Shown: piece by piece, positions 54,947 through 64,000 of the stretch
Numbering within the stretch: position 1 is the first letter of the stretch
Layout of the letters: the number at the start of each line of letters is the position of its first letter
Assembly (NCBI GenBank): GCA_023647555.1
Contig: JALRLY010000263.1
Span: forward strand, 1 to 64,000
Source of the DNA: Pancytospora philotis
Taxonomy: Eukaryota > Microsporidia
Length of the DNA stretch: 64,000 nt
Direction of reading: 5' to 3'
Program-made: the position numbers and the translations under genes
Notes under the pieces: generated by a model
Database searches by the model: none
What the model was told of the DNA's origin: nothing
Seen by the model: the letters and a program-made list of their open reading frames with translations, nothing else

Positions 54947-56089
54947 ATGCTGCGCGCCGAGCTTGAAAAATACAACACGATGGAGGAGAAGGAGGCCTTT
55001 GTTGTGGACACCTGCCGCGAGCTGACGGAGAGGGGCGACTACAGCAAGATGCTCGGGCTGCTATCGACGCTCCAGACCGACTGGGAGGACCTGTCGACGG
55101 TGCGCCTGACCAAGATCATCAAGCGCGTGCTCGACGGCGTGCCGCTGAGCGCGGAGAGCTACGAGGGCGTGCTGCTGCTGCTGGGCGGCCTGATCGAGAC
55201 GTACAAGAGCAAGAAGATGCTGAGCCTCGACCTCCAGTGCAAGGAGATCCACGCGCTGCTGAGCATCGGGAAGTACGCGGACTGCCTCAGGAAGATCGCG
55301 GAGGTGTTCAAGGAGCTGAAGAAGTTCGACGACCGGATCAACATGATCTCGCTCTACGTGTACGAGAGCAAGGCGTACTACGCGCTGGACGACTTTGCGC
55401 GCGCGAAGGCGTCGCTCACGTCTGCGCGCGCGACCGCCGTGAGCGCGGCGTGCCCCAGCTCGCTGCAGGCGCAGATCGACCTGCTCAACGGCATGTACCT
55501 GAGCGACGAGAAGGCGTACGGGATGGCGGTGTCGTACTTCATCGAGGCCGCCGAGGGCTTCACGCAGGACCGGCTGCCCGAGATGGCGCGCATGGCGCTG
55601 CGGTACATCGTGCTTGCGAAGATCATGGACGAGCACTACGACGACGTGCCGATCGTGCTGGAGACCAAGTACGCGCAGCCGATCCGCCAGGACAAGTACG
55701 TGGGCATTCTGCTCGACATCAACGAGGCCTGCCGCCGGCGCGACCTCGCCAGCTACCGCGAGGTGCTCTCGAACTACGGCTCGCTGCTGGAGACCGACGC
55801 GTACATCTTCAAGCACCTGTGCAAGCTCTACAATGTGCTGCTCGACCGCAACATCATCAAGATCATCGAGCCGTACTCGCACGTGAAGCTGAAGTTCATC
55901 GCGCACAAGCTGTCGATCGACGTTGCAACCACCGAGACGAAGCTCCGGAAGATGATCCTGGACAAGTCGATCAACGGGATCATCGACCATGTTACGCAGT
56001 GCCTCATAATCACGCCTGACGAGCTGAAGCGCACGAATACGATTGTCGAGGAGATCGCGGCGTTGGAGGGCTTCTTTGATAAGAATTAA
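54947..56089 (+). CDS. RPN6: 26S proteasome regulatory subunit RPN6 (PSMD11)
   Basis: A 380-aa TPR-PCI subunit of the proteasome lid. Signatures: SLDLQCKEIHALLS, GKYADCLRKIAEVFKELKKFDD, YFIEAAEGF, the PCI-domain string AYIFKHLCKLYNVLLDRNIIKIIEPYSHVKLKFI and the C-terminal MILDKSINGIIDHVTQCLII (yeast [20 protein letters not shown]). The start is chosen at 54947 because CCCCAAAAATCTGCCC stands directly before the ATG. An upstream in-frame ATG at 54845 lacks that pattern. RPN6 bridges lid and base. Confidence 0.88.
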   Translation: MLRAELEKYNTMEEKEAFVVDTCRELTERGDYSKMLGLLSTLQTDWEDLSTVRLTKIIKRVLDGVPLSAESYEGVLLLLGGLIETYKSKKMLSLDLQCKEIHALLSIGKYADCLRKIAEVFKELKKFDDRINMISLYVYESKAYYALDDFARAKASLTSARATAVSAACPSSLQAQIDLLNGMYLSDEKAYGMAVSYFIEAAEGFTQDRLPEMARMALRYIVLAKIMDEHYDDVPIVLETKYAQPIRQDKYVGILLDINEACRRRDLASYREVLSNYGSLLETDAYIFKHLCKLYNVLLDRNIIKIIEPYSHVKLKFIAHKLSIDVATTETKLRKMILDKSINGIIDHVTQCLIITPDELKRTNTIVEEIAALEGFFDKN

Positions 56090-56222
56090 ATGTAATTTGG
56101 ATCAGAATTTAGTTGTTGTTACAACATGGTGGTTTATTGCAGTGGCACAGAGCTTTATTTTTCTTCGGATCGCTGATGGTGTTTGAAACACCAGCCGCTT
56201 CTTCGGCCGGCCAAGTAAACAC

Positions 56223-58598
56223 ATGAACACAATCCAGAAGCTGAACCTGCTGGTATTCGACAACGCGATGACCGAGCCGGCGGATGCACAGCAATTGGCC
56301 ATCGACCTGAAAAAGCCGGCCTGCCAGATCCAGAGCATGCGCACGGTGGTCAGCATGCTCCAGCGCGGGTACGACCTGAGCGCGCTCTGCGCTGATGTGA
56401 TTAAGCTGACCGACACATCGGACGCGCGTGTGAAGCTGCTGTGCAACGTGTACCTGAGCAGAGTCTGCGCGGACCGCCCGGCCTGCCAGCTGATGTGCAC
56501 GAACACGTTCCTGAAGGATTTCAACGACAGGGACTGGACGATTCAGCTTTACGCGACGCACTACGCGCTGGAGCTGGGCGATGAGATCCTGATTAAAAAC
56601 TACGTGTATGACCTGAAGCGCATGTGCAAGCACGAGCGGAGCGAGGTGCGGGCCTGTGCTGCGCGCGCACTGGCCGTATTTCACAGCAAGAGCAGAACGC
56701 TGTTCGCTCAGCACGGCCTGGACAAGATACTGCTCGGATTCATTAACGACAAGGACAGCAGCGTTGTTGCGGAAGGTCTGAAGGCCATCGCCGATGTTGA
56801 GGCTGCTGGTGCAGATAGCACGCAGATGGTTCCTGGAGCCGACAGCCCATCCACTACGATCATCTCTGTCAACGAGCTCTTCGCGCTCTACGCTAAGTAC
56901 GACAGCGATCTCGACGTTGTTCGTGCGTGGGCGACCGTGGCGAAACTGAAGCCTGCCGATGAGCGCTTGGTGCATGTTCTACAAAGGCTATTGCACAGCA
57001 CTGACGCGTCCGTATTTTACCTTGCGGCGAGCAGGCTGATACAGCACGACAGAAAATACACGGCAGAGGCGTTTGAGCACGCGCTCGGATTCCTGGATCT
57101 GCGGAGCGAGCAGTTGTACAACATGCTGCTATTTGTAGAGCAGTTGCTGCACAGTCTTGCCGATGAAGGCGCTCAACACTGCGATAGAAAGCAGCTGGCC
57201 CCGCTCTTCGTGCCCCACGGCGGCGATCCAGACTACATCAAGACCTTAAAGATGCGGCTGCTGCTGTTCGCCGACAAAAGCCTTTCTGATTTGCTGGCAA
57301 GATTCTTCTACGAGCCGAAGTACAATTTAATGATCATCGAGCAGTTCCTGGATCTGGGAATCGATAATGTGGCCGTGCTTGACGGTGTCGCGCCGAGCCA
57401 GGCGGCAACGCTGTGCAGGATGCTAAAAAGCAAAGGCACACTCAGCGATGCCTGGCGCGCTGCGCTCGGCAAGTTCTTCGCTGAATCGCTGCAGTTCGAC
57501 GGCGAAACGCTGAGTAGCGCCACTCGGGAGGACGGCAGTCTGTGCCTCGGTCCAGGCTCGCACAGGTGTACAGAAGCTGAGGCCGAGCTGGTGCTCAGCA
57601 CTGCGCGCGAACTGTGCGGTGCCATACCGGCATGGGCCCACGACTTAGGCGCGAAGAGGCACGTGCGCGCAATTTCTGCCTTCTTCTGCCGCCTGCTGCA
57701 GCGAAAGGTTATCAGCAAGGAGACGTGCACAGCCAAACTGAAGGAGCTGGAGCGCGCAGCGCCGCGCCACAACCGCATTGCCTTTCTGCTCAAGCACATC
57801 GACGGTGTGCAGCGTAACTGTATCTACGCAAGCATCTCAGACGACGAGCCTGACTGCACAGGGCGTGAAGCGGAAGTGGTATCAAACTTACCGGCGTGTA
57901 CGGACGATAGTAACGCGTTGGCGCAGACCAATATAGATACTGAGCAGCGCAACAGTACCAGCATCTGCCTTGTAGGTACCTTGCCCTTCGCGATCGCTCA
58001 GGAGGGCTACAGAGGCGTGCTCTCCATCGAGGGCTCTGAGCTTGTACTAAAAACCGAGCAGATAGCAGCAGAGAAGGAGCTCGTGTACAGCGAAAACCAG
58101 CAAGGCTTGGAGTACACTGCACACGGGATCACCAAAATGCCGCTGCATTCACAGTGCTTTGAAAACCAGAGTCAGACCGAGCACAGCGAATATGAGAACG
58201 TTCATCTTACCACCGGGCCCCTGAGCAAAGAAGGCGCCGCGGCCAAGACAATCAAAATCCAGAAAGTCGGCACGCTAGCCATCGCTAAGATAGAGCTAAA
58301 GCACATAGGCCAACACGCCTTGCTAGAGATCGGTGGCCGCGCATATTCGCTTTCGTTCTGCGCTGAGATGCTGGTCGAGCCGAAGGCGTGCGACAAACCG
58401 CACTTCGAGGAACAGTTTGCGCAGCTCGATGACTACGCTGTCCTCAAGCACTTTGATACGAGCCACACGCGCATCATCGACGACACGTCTTTCTGCTTCA
58501 GCGTCCTGGGCTTCGTGCTGTACGGCAAGAGCTACAGCGACCAGGTGGTTCTAAAGGGCGACGCACAGATCCTAAGCCTCTTTCAGCAAAAGCAATGA
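56223..58598 (+). CDS. Adaptor protein complex beta subunit (beta-adaptin)
   Basis: A 791-aa HEAT-repeat trunk plus hinge and ear. The N-terminal block (about residues 20-150) aligns with AP beta subunits: SMRTVVSMLQRGYDLSALCADVI (family VI-x-x-MT-x-G-x-DVS-x-LF-x-DVV), RPACQLMCTNTFLKDFNDRD (family AIMAVNTFVKDC-x-D), and RSEVRACAARALAVFHSK. The C-terminal about 100 residues form a small domain that could be the beta-ear platform. It pairs with a gamma- or alpha-type large chain in clathrin adaptors; AP number is not resolved. The start at 56223 has no clear AT core. AATAAA overlaps the stop region at about 58603. Confidence 0.7.
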   Translation: MNTIQKLNLLVFDNAMTEPADAQQLAIDLKKPACQIQSMRTVVSMLQRGYDLSALCADVIKLTDTSDARVKLLCNVYLSRVCADRPACQLMCTNTFLKDFNDRDWTIQLYATHYALELGDEILIKNYVYDLKRMCKHERSEVRACAARALAVFHSKSRTLFAQHGLDKILLGFINDKDSSVVAEGLKAIADVEAAGADSTQMVPGADSPSTTIISVNELFALYAKYDSDLDVVRAWATVAKLKPADERLVHVLQRLLHSTDASVFYLAASRLIQHDRKYTAEAFEHALGFLDLRSEQLYNMLLFVEQLLHSLADEGAQHCDRKQLAPLFVPHGGDPDYIKTLKMRLLLFADKSLSDLLARFFYEPKYNLMIIEQFLDLGIDNVAVLDGVAPSQAATLCRMLKSKGTLSDAWRAALGKFFAESLQFDGETLSSATREDGSLCLGPGSHRCTEAEAELVLSTARELCGAIPAWAHDLGAKRHVRAISAFFCRLLQRKVISKETCTAKLKELERAAPRHNRIAFLLKHIDGVQRNCIYASISDDEPDCTGREAEVVSNLPACTDDSNALAQTNIDTEQRNSTSICLVGTLPFAIAQEGYRGVLSIEGSELVLKTEQIAAEKELVYSENQQGLEYTAHGITKMPLHSQCFENQSQTEHSEYENVHLTTGPLSKEGAAAKTIKIQKVGTLAIAKIELKHIGQHALLEIGGRAYSLSFCAEMLVEPKACDKPHFEEQFAQLDDYAVLKHFDTSHTRIIDDTSFCFSVLGFVLYGKSYSDQVVLKGDAQILSLFQQKQ

Positions 58599-59192
58599 AC
58601 AATAAATTAGTAGTCTGAGCGTTGCCTGTCCAAATCTATGCTTTGAAAACGCTAAAAAGCTGTTACCGCGAAACAGCACTCCAGGTTGCATCCACCATCT
58701 GAACAGTACCCAGGCAGGCAGGCTTTGAACAACCTGCATACCGGTAAAAAATGCAAGCAACAAGAAGAAAGACTTAGGTTATAAAATGGATGAAGTCAGA
58801 AAGAAGCACTCATCACCATTCAGTCTGGGGCGGCAATAAATCATCATACTCCATGGGCTGCTACGCGCAGAAGTTTTTATAGTAAAATTTTTCTAGAATT
58901 TTCGCAAAATTTTGGCTGTGGCGGTTGGCGGCAGCTGAGCGCCTGGCAAGGATTTCTTGCGGCTCTACCAGGGTGTGCTAGATCTAACGCCGATGCCTAC
59001 GCTATTCAACACCAGCTTCTGCCTTGTGCATTTACATTCTCAGCCTGCTTGTGGAAATCTGCGGTGCCTGCCATAAGAGAACAAAACAGGCAAATGCGCC
59101 ATGAAACAAGACACCTTGGTGTTTCTAAGTTTAATGATAGCGCAATCACTTAGCATCTAAGCTCTGCGTACGCCTCAGGCGCCTTTCCGCGC
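58599..59192. other. Intergenic stretch with an orphan start element
   Basis: A cluster of AAAATTT cores at about 58882-58914, followed on the minus strand by AGCAGCCC and an ATG at 58855, is described separately. No frame longer than 13 codons follows it. I see no other gene. Confidence 0.4.
58856..58914 (-). promoter_or_regulatory. Cluster of AT cores without a gene
   Basis: On the minus strand: AAAATTTTGC, AAAATTCTAG, AAAAATTTTAC, then GCAGCCC at the ATG at 58855. It has all parts of a start element in this genome, but the frame ends after 13 codons. It may belong to an RNA gene or a spliced gene I cannot resolve. Confidence 0.4.
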
Positions 59193-59537
59193 TCACAGCT
59201 TGAGCACTGAGGCGTAGACGTCGCTGAGCTCCACCAGGGACTCGGGGACCGCGCCGCTGTAGTACATCATAAGACCGCCGAACGATACCTCCATCTCCTT
59301 CTCCTTGATGGTGCAGACGGTTCCGTACGTCAGGTAGGTCTTCTTGTTGACCAGCGAGCCGGGCTTCTCGGCGTACAGCTTGATCTGAACGCTGTCGCCC
59401 TCGGCAAGCTTCAGCAGATCGGCGTGGTAGTCCATCGCGATCTGGCTGCCGTCGCCCAGGAAGAGCCCGCGCGGCACGGTGTCGTAGATCTTGTCGTATA
59501 TCTTGCCGACTCTGTACGTCTCGCTGAGCAGCTCCAT
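59193..59537 (-). CDS. RPB8: RNA polymerase common subunit RPB8
   Basis: A 114-aa OB-fold subunit shared by Pol I, II and III. Matches RPB8: the start ELLSETYRVGKIY, IAMDYHADLLKLAEGDSVQI, YLTYGTVCTIKEKEMEVSFGGLMMYYSG (family YVMYGKVYRIEG...SYGGLLM-x-L-x-G) and a Leu-rich end. Yeast Rpb8 has 146 aa; a loop is missing. The start follows GCAGCCGCCC with GCAAAATTTTG further upstream. It fits with TFIIB, RPC37 and the RRN7-like gene elsewhere in the window. Confidence 0.85.
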   Translation of the reverse strand: MELLSETYRVGKIYDKIYDTVPRGLFLGDGSQIAMDYHADLLKLAEGDSVQIKLYAEKPGSLVNKKTYLTYGTVCTIKEKEMEVSFGGLMMYYSGAVPESLVELSDVYASVLKL

Positions 59538-59736
59538 GGGCGGCTGCTGCGCAACGCAAAATTTTGGCTCACCAGGCCGGGCGTATGCATGGCTGCTAGC
59601 AGAGCATAGTGCAGTGTTCAGATTTCGGATAAACAGCAGCGCTCGATAAAGCAGTGCAAAATGTAATAAACGCTTCTGAATGCTATTTAGTCAAGGTGAG
59701 CGATGAAATAGCAAAGTTCAAGGACGAAGCGCCCCG

Positions 59737-60465
59737 CTAGAACTTGTATACAGCATCGGGGCCGAACCCCAGCTCCTTGAACACGCCGAGCAGCTCGCCC
59801 TGCTCTTTGGTCTTGGTCTTCGGGCCGCACAGGAACGCCAGAAAGCCGGGAGTCCCGCACACGTATGCGAAGTCGAAGGTGTTCGCCCGCACCTCGCCCG
59901 CCACTTCATCTCTGATCACGACGCGCGAGCCCGCGTGGTCTTTCTTGTCCCCCTCGCTGCCGGTGCATATGTACCTGGCCCGCAGCTCCCCGTCAGGCTT
60001 GAGGCGCTGCAGCGCGCCGATCTCGTCGGACATGAAGATGTCCGCAGGCTCCGTGTTGAAGAACAGCAGCGTGAACCTGGTTGTGCTGTCCGGGCAGCGC
60101 ATGGCGCGGTCCAGGATCTGCAGCATCGGCGTGACGCCGGTCCCGCCGCAGACCATGAGCACGTCCCGGTGCTCGTTGATCCTGTACTCCCTCTTCTTCG
60201 CAAAATCGGAAGCGGCGACAGTATCGCCTACAGACAGCCCGCGCAGATACTCAGACACCGCTCCGCCGTCGTACGCCTTGACCGCGAGCTCCAGCGTATT
60301 CTCGCCGATATGCGTGGGCGTGTAGGGCCTGGATACGCCGTCGCCGTTGAATATGTTGAGGAAGCTGCATACGCGCGGGGCATCGATCCTGCTCTCTGAG
60401 GACAGCACCAGCTTGAACACATTCCGCGCCAGCTCGGCTCTGGCCTGCACGGTGTAGTGTGCCAT
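59737..60465 (-). CDS. CBR1: NADH-cytochrome b5 reductase-like flavoprotein
   Basis: A 242-aa FAD/NAD protein. RPYTP (FAD-binding motif) occurs in GDGVSRPYTPTHIG; GGTGVTPMLQILD is the NAD-binding motif; YVCGTPGFLAFLCG matches the C-terminal C-G-PP motif region. The N-terminal membrane anchor of CBR1 is absent, so the enzyme is probably soluble or held by a short N terminus. It moves electrons from NADH to cytochrome b5 for sterol and fatty-acid reactions. Start: GCAAAATTTGCAGCGCGG before the ATG at 60465; longer frames upstream lack the local pattern. Confidence 0.85.
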   Translation of the reverse strand: MAHYTVQARAELARNVFKLVLSSESRIDAPRVCSFLNIFNGDGVSRPYTPTHIGENTLELAVKAYDGGAVSEYLRGLSVGDTVAASDFAKKREYRINEHRDVLMVCGGTGVTPMLQILDRAMRCPDSTTRFTLLFFNTEPADIFMSDEIGALQRLKPDGELRARYICTGSEGDKKDHAGSRVVIRDEVAGEVRANTFDFAYVCGTPGFLAFLCGPKTKTKEQGELLGVFKELGFGPDAVYKF

Positions 60466-60931
60466 CCGCGCTGCAAATTTTGCGGTGTTTATGCAAACCA
60501 GGCGAAGCTGGTGGTGTGTTGGAATGGAGAAGCCGGTGCTAATCGATATTTGTGCGCGCTGCATTCTCTGAGTATTGTGTTCTAAACTGTGATTGTTCTC
60601 GTAGAAGCTACACAGATGCAGAATACGAACAGCGAAGCAATTCACCCATGGTCTGGGCGCTAACCCAAGGAATGTGAGATAATGCCAGCGCGTCTATCAA
60701 TAAATACATCATTCAGCGCAGTATAAGTAGCAATTTACTCATGAACGCAATACTACCGCTCGTGAGCTGCTGCACCGCAATTTAACGCTCAATGATTACA
60801 AACAGGATTGATCTGCCGTGCCTTGCGCCTTCCCTCCCCGGGCAATTACGTGTCCGATGAAAGTGTCAATGTGGAGGATAGATGGCCCGCGGGCCCCGCG
60901 GCCGGTGATCAGCAAACAATTTTGCGACCCC
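60466..60931. other. Divergent promoter region
   Basis: Between CBR1 (minus) and DOA10 (plus). AT cores at both edges (60472-60482 and 60916-60925). AATAAATACATC at about 60699 is on the plus strand and has no gene. I see no gene. Confidence 0.35.
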
Positions 60932-63595
60932 ATGGACGCGGACGAAAGCCAGAAGAGCGATGCGTTCTGCAAGATCTGCACCGACGGGCCCATCGAGGGC
61001 GACCCACTGCAGCGGCCGTGCAAGTGCAACGGCTCGATGCGGTACATCCACTCGAGCTGCCTGCACGAGTGTCTGAAGCAGAGCAGCCGCTGCAAAATCT
61101 GCAACTATCCGTTCAGGCAGAAAAAAATTTACAAGACGGATGCGCCTGGCCGCGCGCCGCTGCGCTGCATCGCCGAGTCCGCCTTTGCGCAGCTCGCGGT
61201 GTGCTCCAAAAGGCTGCTCTGCGCGGGCTACCTGACGCTGCGTGTTGCTGCGGTGCTCGGGCTGAACGGGCTCCTCATGTCCGAGCTGGTGTTCGGCAGT
61301 GCTGACTGCGGGCTGGGCGGCATCGCTATGCTCGGCGCGCTGCTTTCTGTCGTCAACTTTTTCGCGAACTACGCGTTCCTCTCGATCTACCACTCGACCG
61401 GCGGCCGCTCGCGGCTGCGCATGAATCCCTCAAGGACCATGCGCACGATGGCCAGCGATGTGCTGTCGCGCGCAGACTCCGAGCTGTCGCATACCTCAGC
61501 CGCCGGGGCGGAATCGGCCGCTTCCATCAATGCATCCCTGATTGGGCTGCGGAACAGCCTGGATGATGATGACGAGATCGACCAGGGCTCGTCCTCGGCC
61601 TCAGTGATAGACGAGGATGGCATCAACATGGTCATCAACGCGAACCTGCTTATTCTGCCCAGCCGGCCCAAAATGCTGCAGGATCTCCGCGCCGTGGGTG
61701 CTCTCGTGTGGATTTCCGCCGCGTGCCTTGCTTACATCAAGCTCTGGAGCGTTCTCTATTCTCGCATGAGTCGGCTCGAGTGCGCGGCACCGCGTCGCCT
61801 CTTCGCAGGGTTACTGGCTAGGCTGATCCGCCTGGTCCCCTCCGTGCGGCTGCTACAGCCGTGCGCAGCCGCGCTTGGATGCTTAGCCAGCTTTGTGCGC
61901 GAAAGCGAGATGACTGTGCCTGTGATCTTTTTTTACTGCACCGCTGTGCTCCTCTGCGCTCTCACCCTCGCCCTGCATGTCCTTCGCATGCGCGTGAGGA
62001 GCCGCACGCTCTGCTGGCTGTACAACTGCGGGAAGATCTTCACCAACCTCTTCATCGGCGTCTGCCACGCCTTCTTGCTTGTCGGGCTAGTGTTCCACGC
62101 GAGCGTTACGCACCTGATCAACGGCGGCGAGCCGATATTCGTGGCGCCCACCTACTCCTCGGCCGTGGCGCTCCACTTCATCCTCGGATTCGTGTTCAGC
62201 AAGTTCCTGCGGTCCTTCCGCGAGCGCCTTGTCGGGTCTTTCCGGCCCGGCCTGGTGTTCAACCCCATCGCCATCCACTCGAGGCGCGAGCTGATCGCTT
62301 ACGTGGAGCGGACGGGCTGGGGCACGTTCGCCGCCAACACGGTCAGCAACACCATATGCGGGTCGGCCTACGCGTTCCTGCTTGCCCTGGTCCTGCGGCG
62401 CTACTGCGACGGCATAAAGATCCGCGACTGGCGCGGCGTCTTTATTGCCATCAAGCTCATCTGCCTGTTCTTCTCTACTTCGGCAGAGTTCGGGAATGCG
62501 CTTGCAATGGCCTGCACAGCCATCATCAAGCGGCTCGGCGTCATCTGGGGGACCAATAACTACATCTACAACCTGCCGCAGCGTATCGGCAGCCGCGCGC
62601 GTCTCATCTGGGACCTGAACATCAACGCGCGCAGCGAACTCCTCGCCGCCGAGGCAGCCTGCATAAACAGGGTGGTATCGCAGCGCCAGAGCGCGGATGA
62701 CTCCGGTGAGGACGACGACGCGGCATCAACGAGCACTAGCATGCTGAGCGAGCTATCGAGCATCGATGCCACCATCCGGTCGCGCAGAGAGCGCAGACGG
62801 CTTGCCGACACGAATTACTCGATCCTCAGGAAGTATGGCATTACCGACAGGACGATAGAGAAGTACTACGCCAAGCCGCACAGCGGAAAGTTCTCGCTGT
62901 TCTACAAACCGCGCTGCTTCTTCCTCTTCAAGTTGCTGATGTGGGTGTTTTGCAGCAGCATCGTAGGCGTGCTGACCTGGGCGGCCCTCTCTGCCGCATG
63001 GCTGGCCTGCGTGGCATTTGCCCCCGAAAACGCTGTCGCCTTTGCATTCGCATCCCTCTACTGCATCAAGTTTGTCGCTTTCCTCCTGACCGCATCCGTG
63101 CCGAGCATCTGCGCGGCGCCCAAGAGCCTGCTCATTTTCACCTTCGTGAATTTTGTCTGGCCGGCAGTGCTGACCTACATGTACTATTTCTACATCTGCG
63201 ACTCCTCCACCTTCATATCGGTGTCCAAGATCTTCCTCTTCTTCTTCATGCTCGCGCCCATCCTGTACGGCCTGATCGTGCGCTTCTACTTCAGCCTGCC
63301 GCTCGGCCGCTACTCCTACAGCCACGTGTTCCGCTATCTAATGTCGATAACCACGCTCCAGTGCGTCGTGCTCTACATCACCGGCGGCATCATGCGGCAC
63401 TGCAGCTTCAACGGGTTCATGATCATCGTGCTCACCATGTATGCGACGTACATGGTGGCGCGCGGAGCCGTCGCCGTCCTGAACGGCAGCTGGCTCGAGC
63501 GGATCAGGGATCTGTACTTCCTCGAGCGCATCGATATTCTGAACTACGAGCCTGACGAGCGGTCGGGCCAGGTCGCAGACTCTCTTGTCGGCTAG
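60932..63595 (+). CDS. SSM4: ER membrane RING-CH ubiquitin ligase DOA10/SSM4
   Basis: An 887-aa ERAD ubiquitin ligase. The N-terminal RING-CH (C4HC3) is complete: C13, C16, C30, C32, H40, C43, C54, C57 (CKICTDGP...RPCKCNGSMRYIHSSCL...CKICNYPF). Behind it come about 12 or more transmembrane helices. The start MDADESQ at 60932 has AACAATTTTGCGACCCC directly upstream. Yeast Doa10 has 1319 aa and 14 helices. It marks misfolded and short-lived nuclear and ER proteins for the proteasome. Confidence 0.88.
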   Translation: MDADESQKSDAFCKICTDGPIEGDPLQRPCKCNGSMRYIHSSCLHECLKQSSRCKICNYPFRQKKIYKTDAPGRAPLRCIAESAFAQLAVCSKRLLCAGYLTLRVAAVLGLNGLLMSELVFGSADCGLGGIAMLGALLSVVNFFANYAFLSIYHSTGGRSRLRMNPSRTMRTMASDVLSRADSELSHTSAAGAESAASINASLIGLRNSLDDDDEIDQGSSSASVIDEDGINMVINANLLILPSRPKMLQDLRAVGALVWISAACLAYIKLWSVLYSRMSRLECAAPRRLFAGLLARLIRLVPSVRLLQPCAAALGCLASFVRESEMTVPVIFFYCTAVLLCALTLALHVLRMRVRSRTLCWLYNCGKIFTNLFIGVCHAFLLVGLVFHASVTHLINGGEPIFVAPTYSSAVALHFILGFVFSKFLRSFRERLVGSFRPGLVFNPIAIHSRRELIAYVERTGWGTFAANTVSNTICGSAYAFLLALVLRRYCDGIKIRDWRGVFIAIKLICLFFSTSAEFGNALAMACTAIIKRLGVIWGTNNYIYNLPQRIGSRARLIWDLNINARSELLAAEAACINRVVSQRQSADDSGEDDDAASTSTSMLSELSSIDATIRSRRERRRLADTNYSILRKYGITDRTIEKYYAKPHSGKFSLFYKPRCFFLFKLLMWVFCSSIVGVLTWAALSAAWLACVAFAPENAVAFAFASLYCIKFVAFLLTASVPSICAAPKSLLIFTFVNFVWPAVLTYMYYFYICDSSTFISVSKIFLFFFMLAPILYGLIVRFYFSLPLGRYSYSHVFRYLMSITTLQCVVLYITGGIMRHCSFNGFMIIVLTMYATYMVARGAVAVLNGSWLERIRDLYFLERIDILNYEPDERSGQVADSLVG

Positions 63596-64000
63596 TGCAG
63601 CAATAAATTACTACATATTTACAGTTTTGTGGCTGATAGCGTGAGCCTGTCCGGCGCTGTCTATAGCTGTTGTCTACGCTCGTTGATCCAGTTAGCTACA
63701 GCGTGATATTCGAAGGCCATCGCATTTACCGATCAGTGTGCGTTTTCTTAAAATATTTCGCAGCGCTACTGGAGACGCTGGCACGCCAACGCACTAGGTC
63801 GGCGAATGGAATGGACCCGCTGTAATGATTAGCAGCTGCACATTCTGTGGGCTATGTAAATAAGCCGAGATGCTCTCTTGACGAGCCATAACACAGCCAT
63901 TATTGACCCGCAGTGTATTAGCGCACTCAAGACACGTAAGACGCAACCAACAACAGCAAAATTTTCAACTCCGGTGGGATTTGGCGCCAACGTTGCTCTG
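63596..64000. other. Right-edge intergenic stretch
   Basis: AATAAA of DOA10 lies at about 63602. A GCAAAATTTTC core occurs at 63956-63966, followed by ACTCCGG, suggesting that a plus-strand gene may start beyond the right edge. I see no other feature. Confidence 0.4.

Noticed and set aside
1..64000. CRISPR arrays, insertion sequences, rRNA genes, telomeric repeats
   Set aside because: I looked for regularly spaced repeats, transposase-like frames, rRNA-like stretches and terminal repeats and saw none. The genome is eukaryotic, so CRISPR is not expected.

Overview
The window is a gene-dense nuclear segment of a highly reduced eukaryote, most likely a GC-rich microsporidian or a close relative. 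The content is eukaryotic: TFIIB, the CCT chaperonin, RPN6, RPB8, RPC37, EPL1, DOA10, alpha-SNAP, beta-adaptin, diphthamide synthesis and spliceosome proteins. Proteins are shortened against yeast or human relatives. About 50 genes lie in 64 kb, with intergenic spaces of roughly 100-900 bp. The only two introns I can support are 23 nt long. I cannot name a genus from the sequence.

Gene grammar is unusually regular. Many genes have an AT core (AAAATTT or AAAATTTT) a short distance before the ATG, then a G+C spacer that often ends in CCC or CCCC directly at the ATG. I used this together with family alignments to choose starts. AATAAA often overlaps or closely follows the stop codon. Coding regions are rich in G/C at third positions, so many long antisense frames exist and were ignored.

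Layout. 0.2-11 kb: O-mannosyltransferase, a small 47-aa gene, Rab geranylgeranyltransferase beta (BET2), an LSm protein, tRNA-Cys, PRP21/SF3A1, an Utp22-like protein, CCT5 and two small membrane proteins. 11-25 kb: RRN7-like Pol I factor, a two-intron membrane protein, RNF10/MAG2-type RING protein, CIR_N splicing factor, RCL1, uS13, TFIIB, RPC37, eL36, eL19, a zinc-finger factor, RAD18-like ligase and a polytopic membrane protein. 25-32 kb: RPP1, EPL1, CDC50/LEM3, two small proteins and V-ATPase subunit E. 32.4-37.3 kb: an accessory island of three tandem secreted paralogues with no family I recognise, less GC-rich than its neighbours. 37.5-46.8 kb: APN2, an 802-aa secreted orphan, an atypical Arf-like GTPase, a steroid-reductase-fold protein, DPH2, a degenerate J-domain protein, and a long intergenic hairpin. 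47-64 kb: alpha-SNAP, an HMG-box protein, DBP10, an RRP12-like HEAT protein, a possible NDC1, RPN6, beta-adaptin, RPB8, cytochrome b5 reductase and DOA10.

Themes: the core machines for transcription by all three polymerases, rRNA processing, splicing, proteasome/ERAD and vesicle traffic are kept in minimal form. Several members have lost family-defining residues (PMT acidic motif, DBP10 motifs II and VI, Arf-like switch and NKxD motifs, J-domain HPD). The best candidates for something undescribed are the secreted tandem family, the 802-aa secreted orphan and the hairpin near 44.1 kb.
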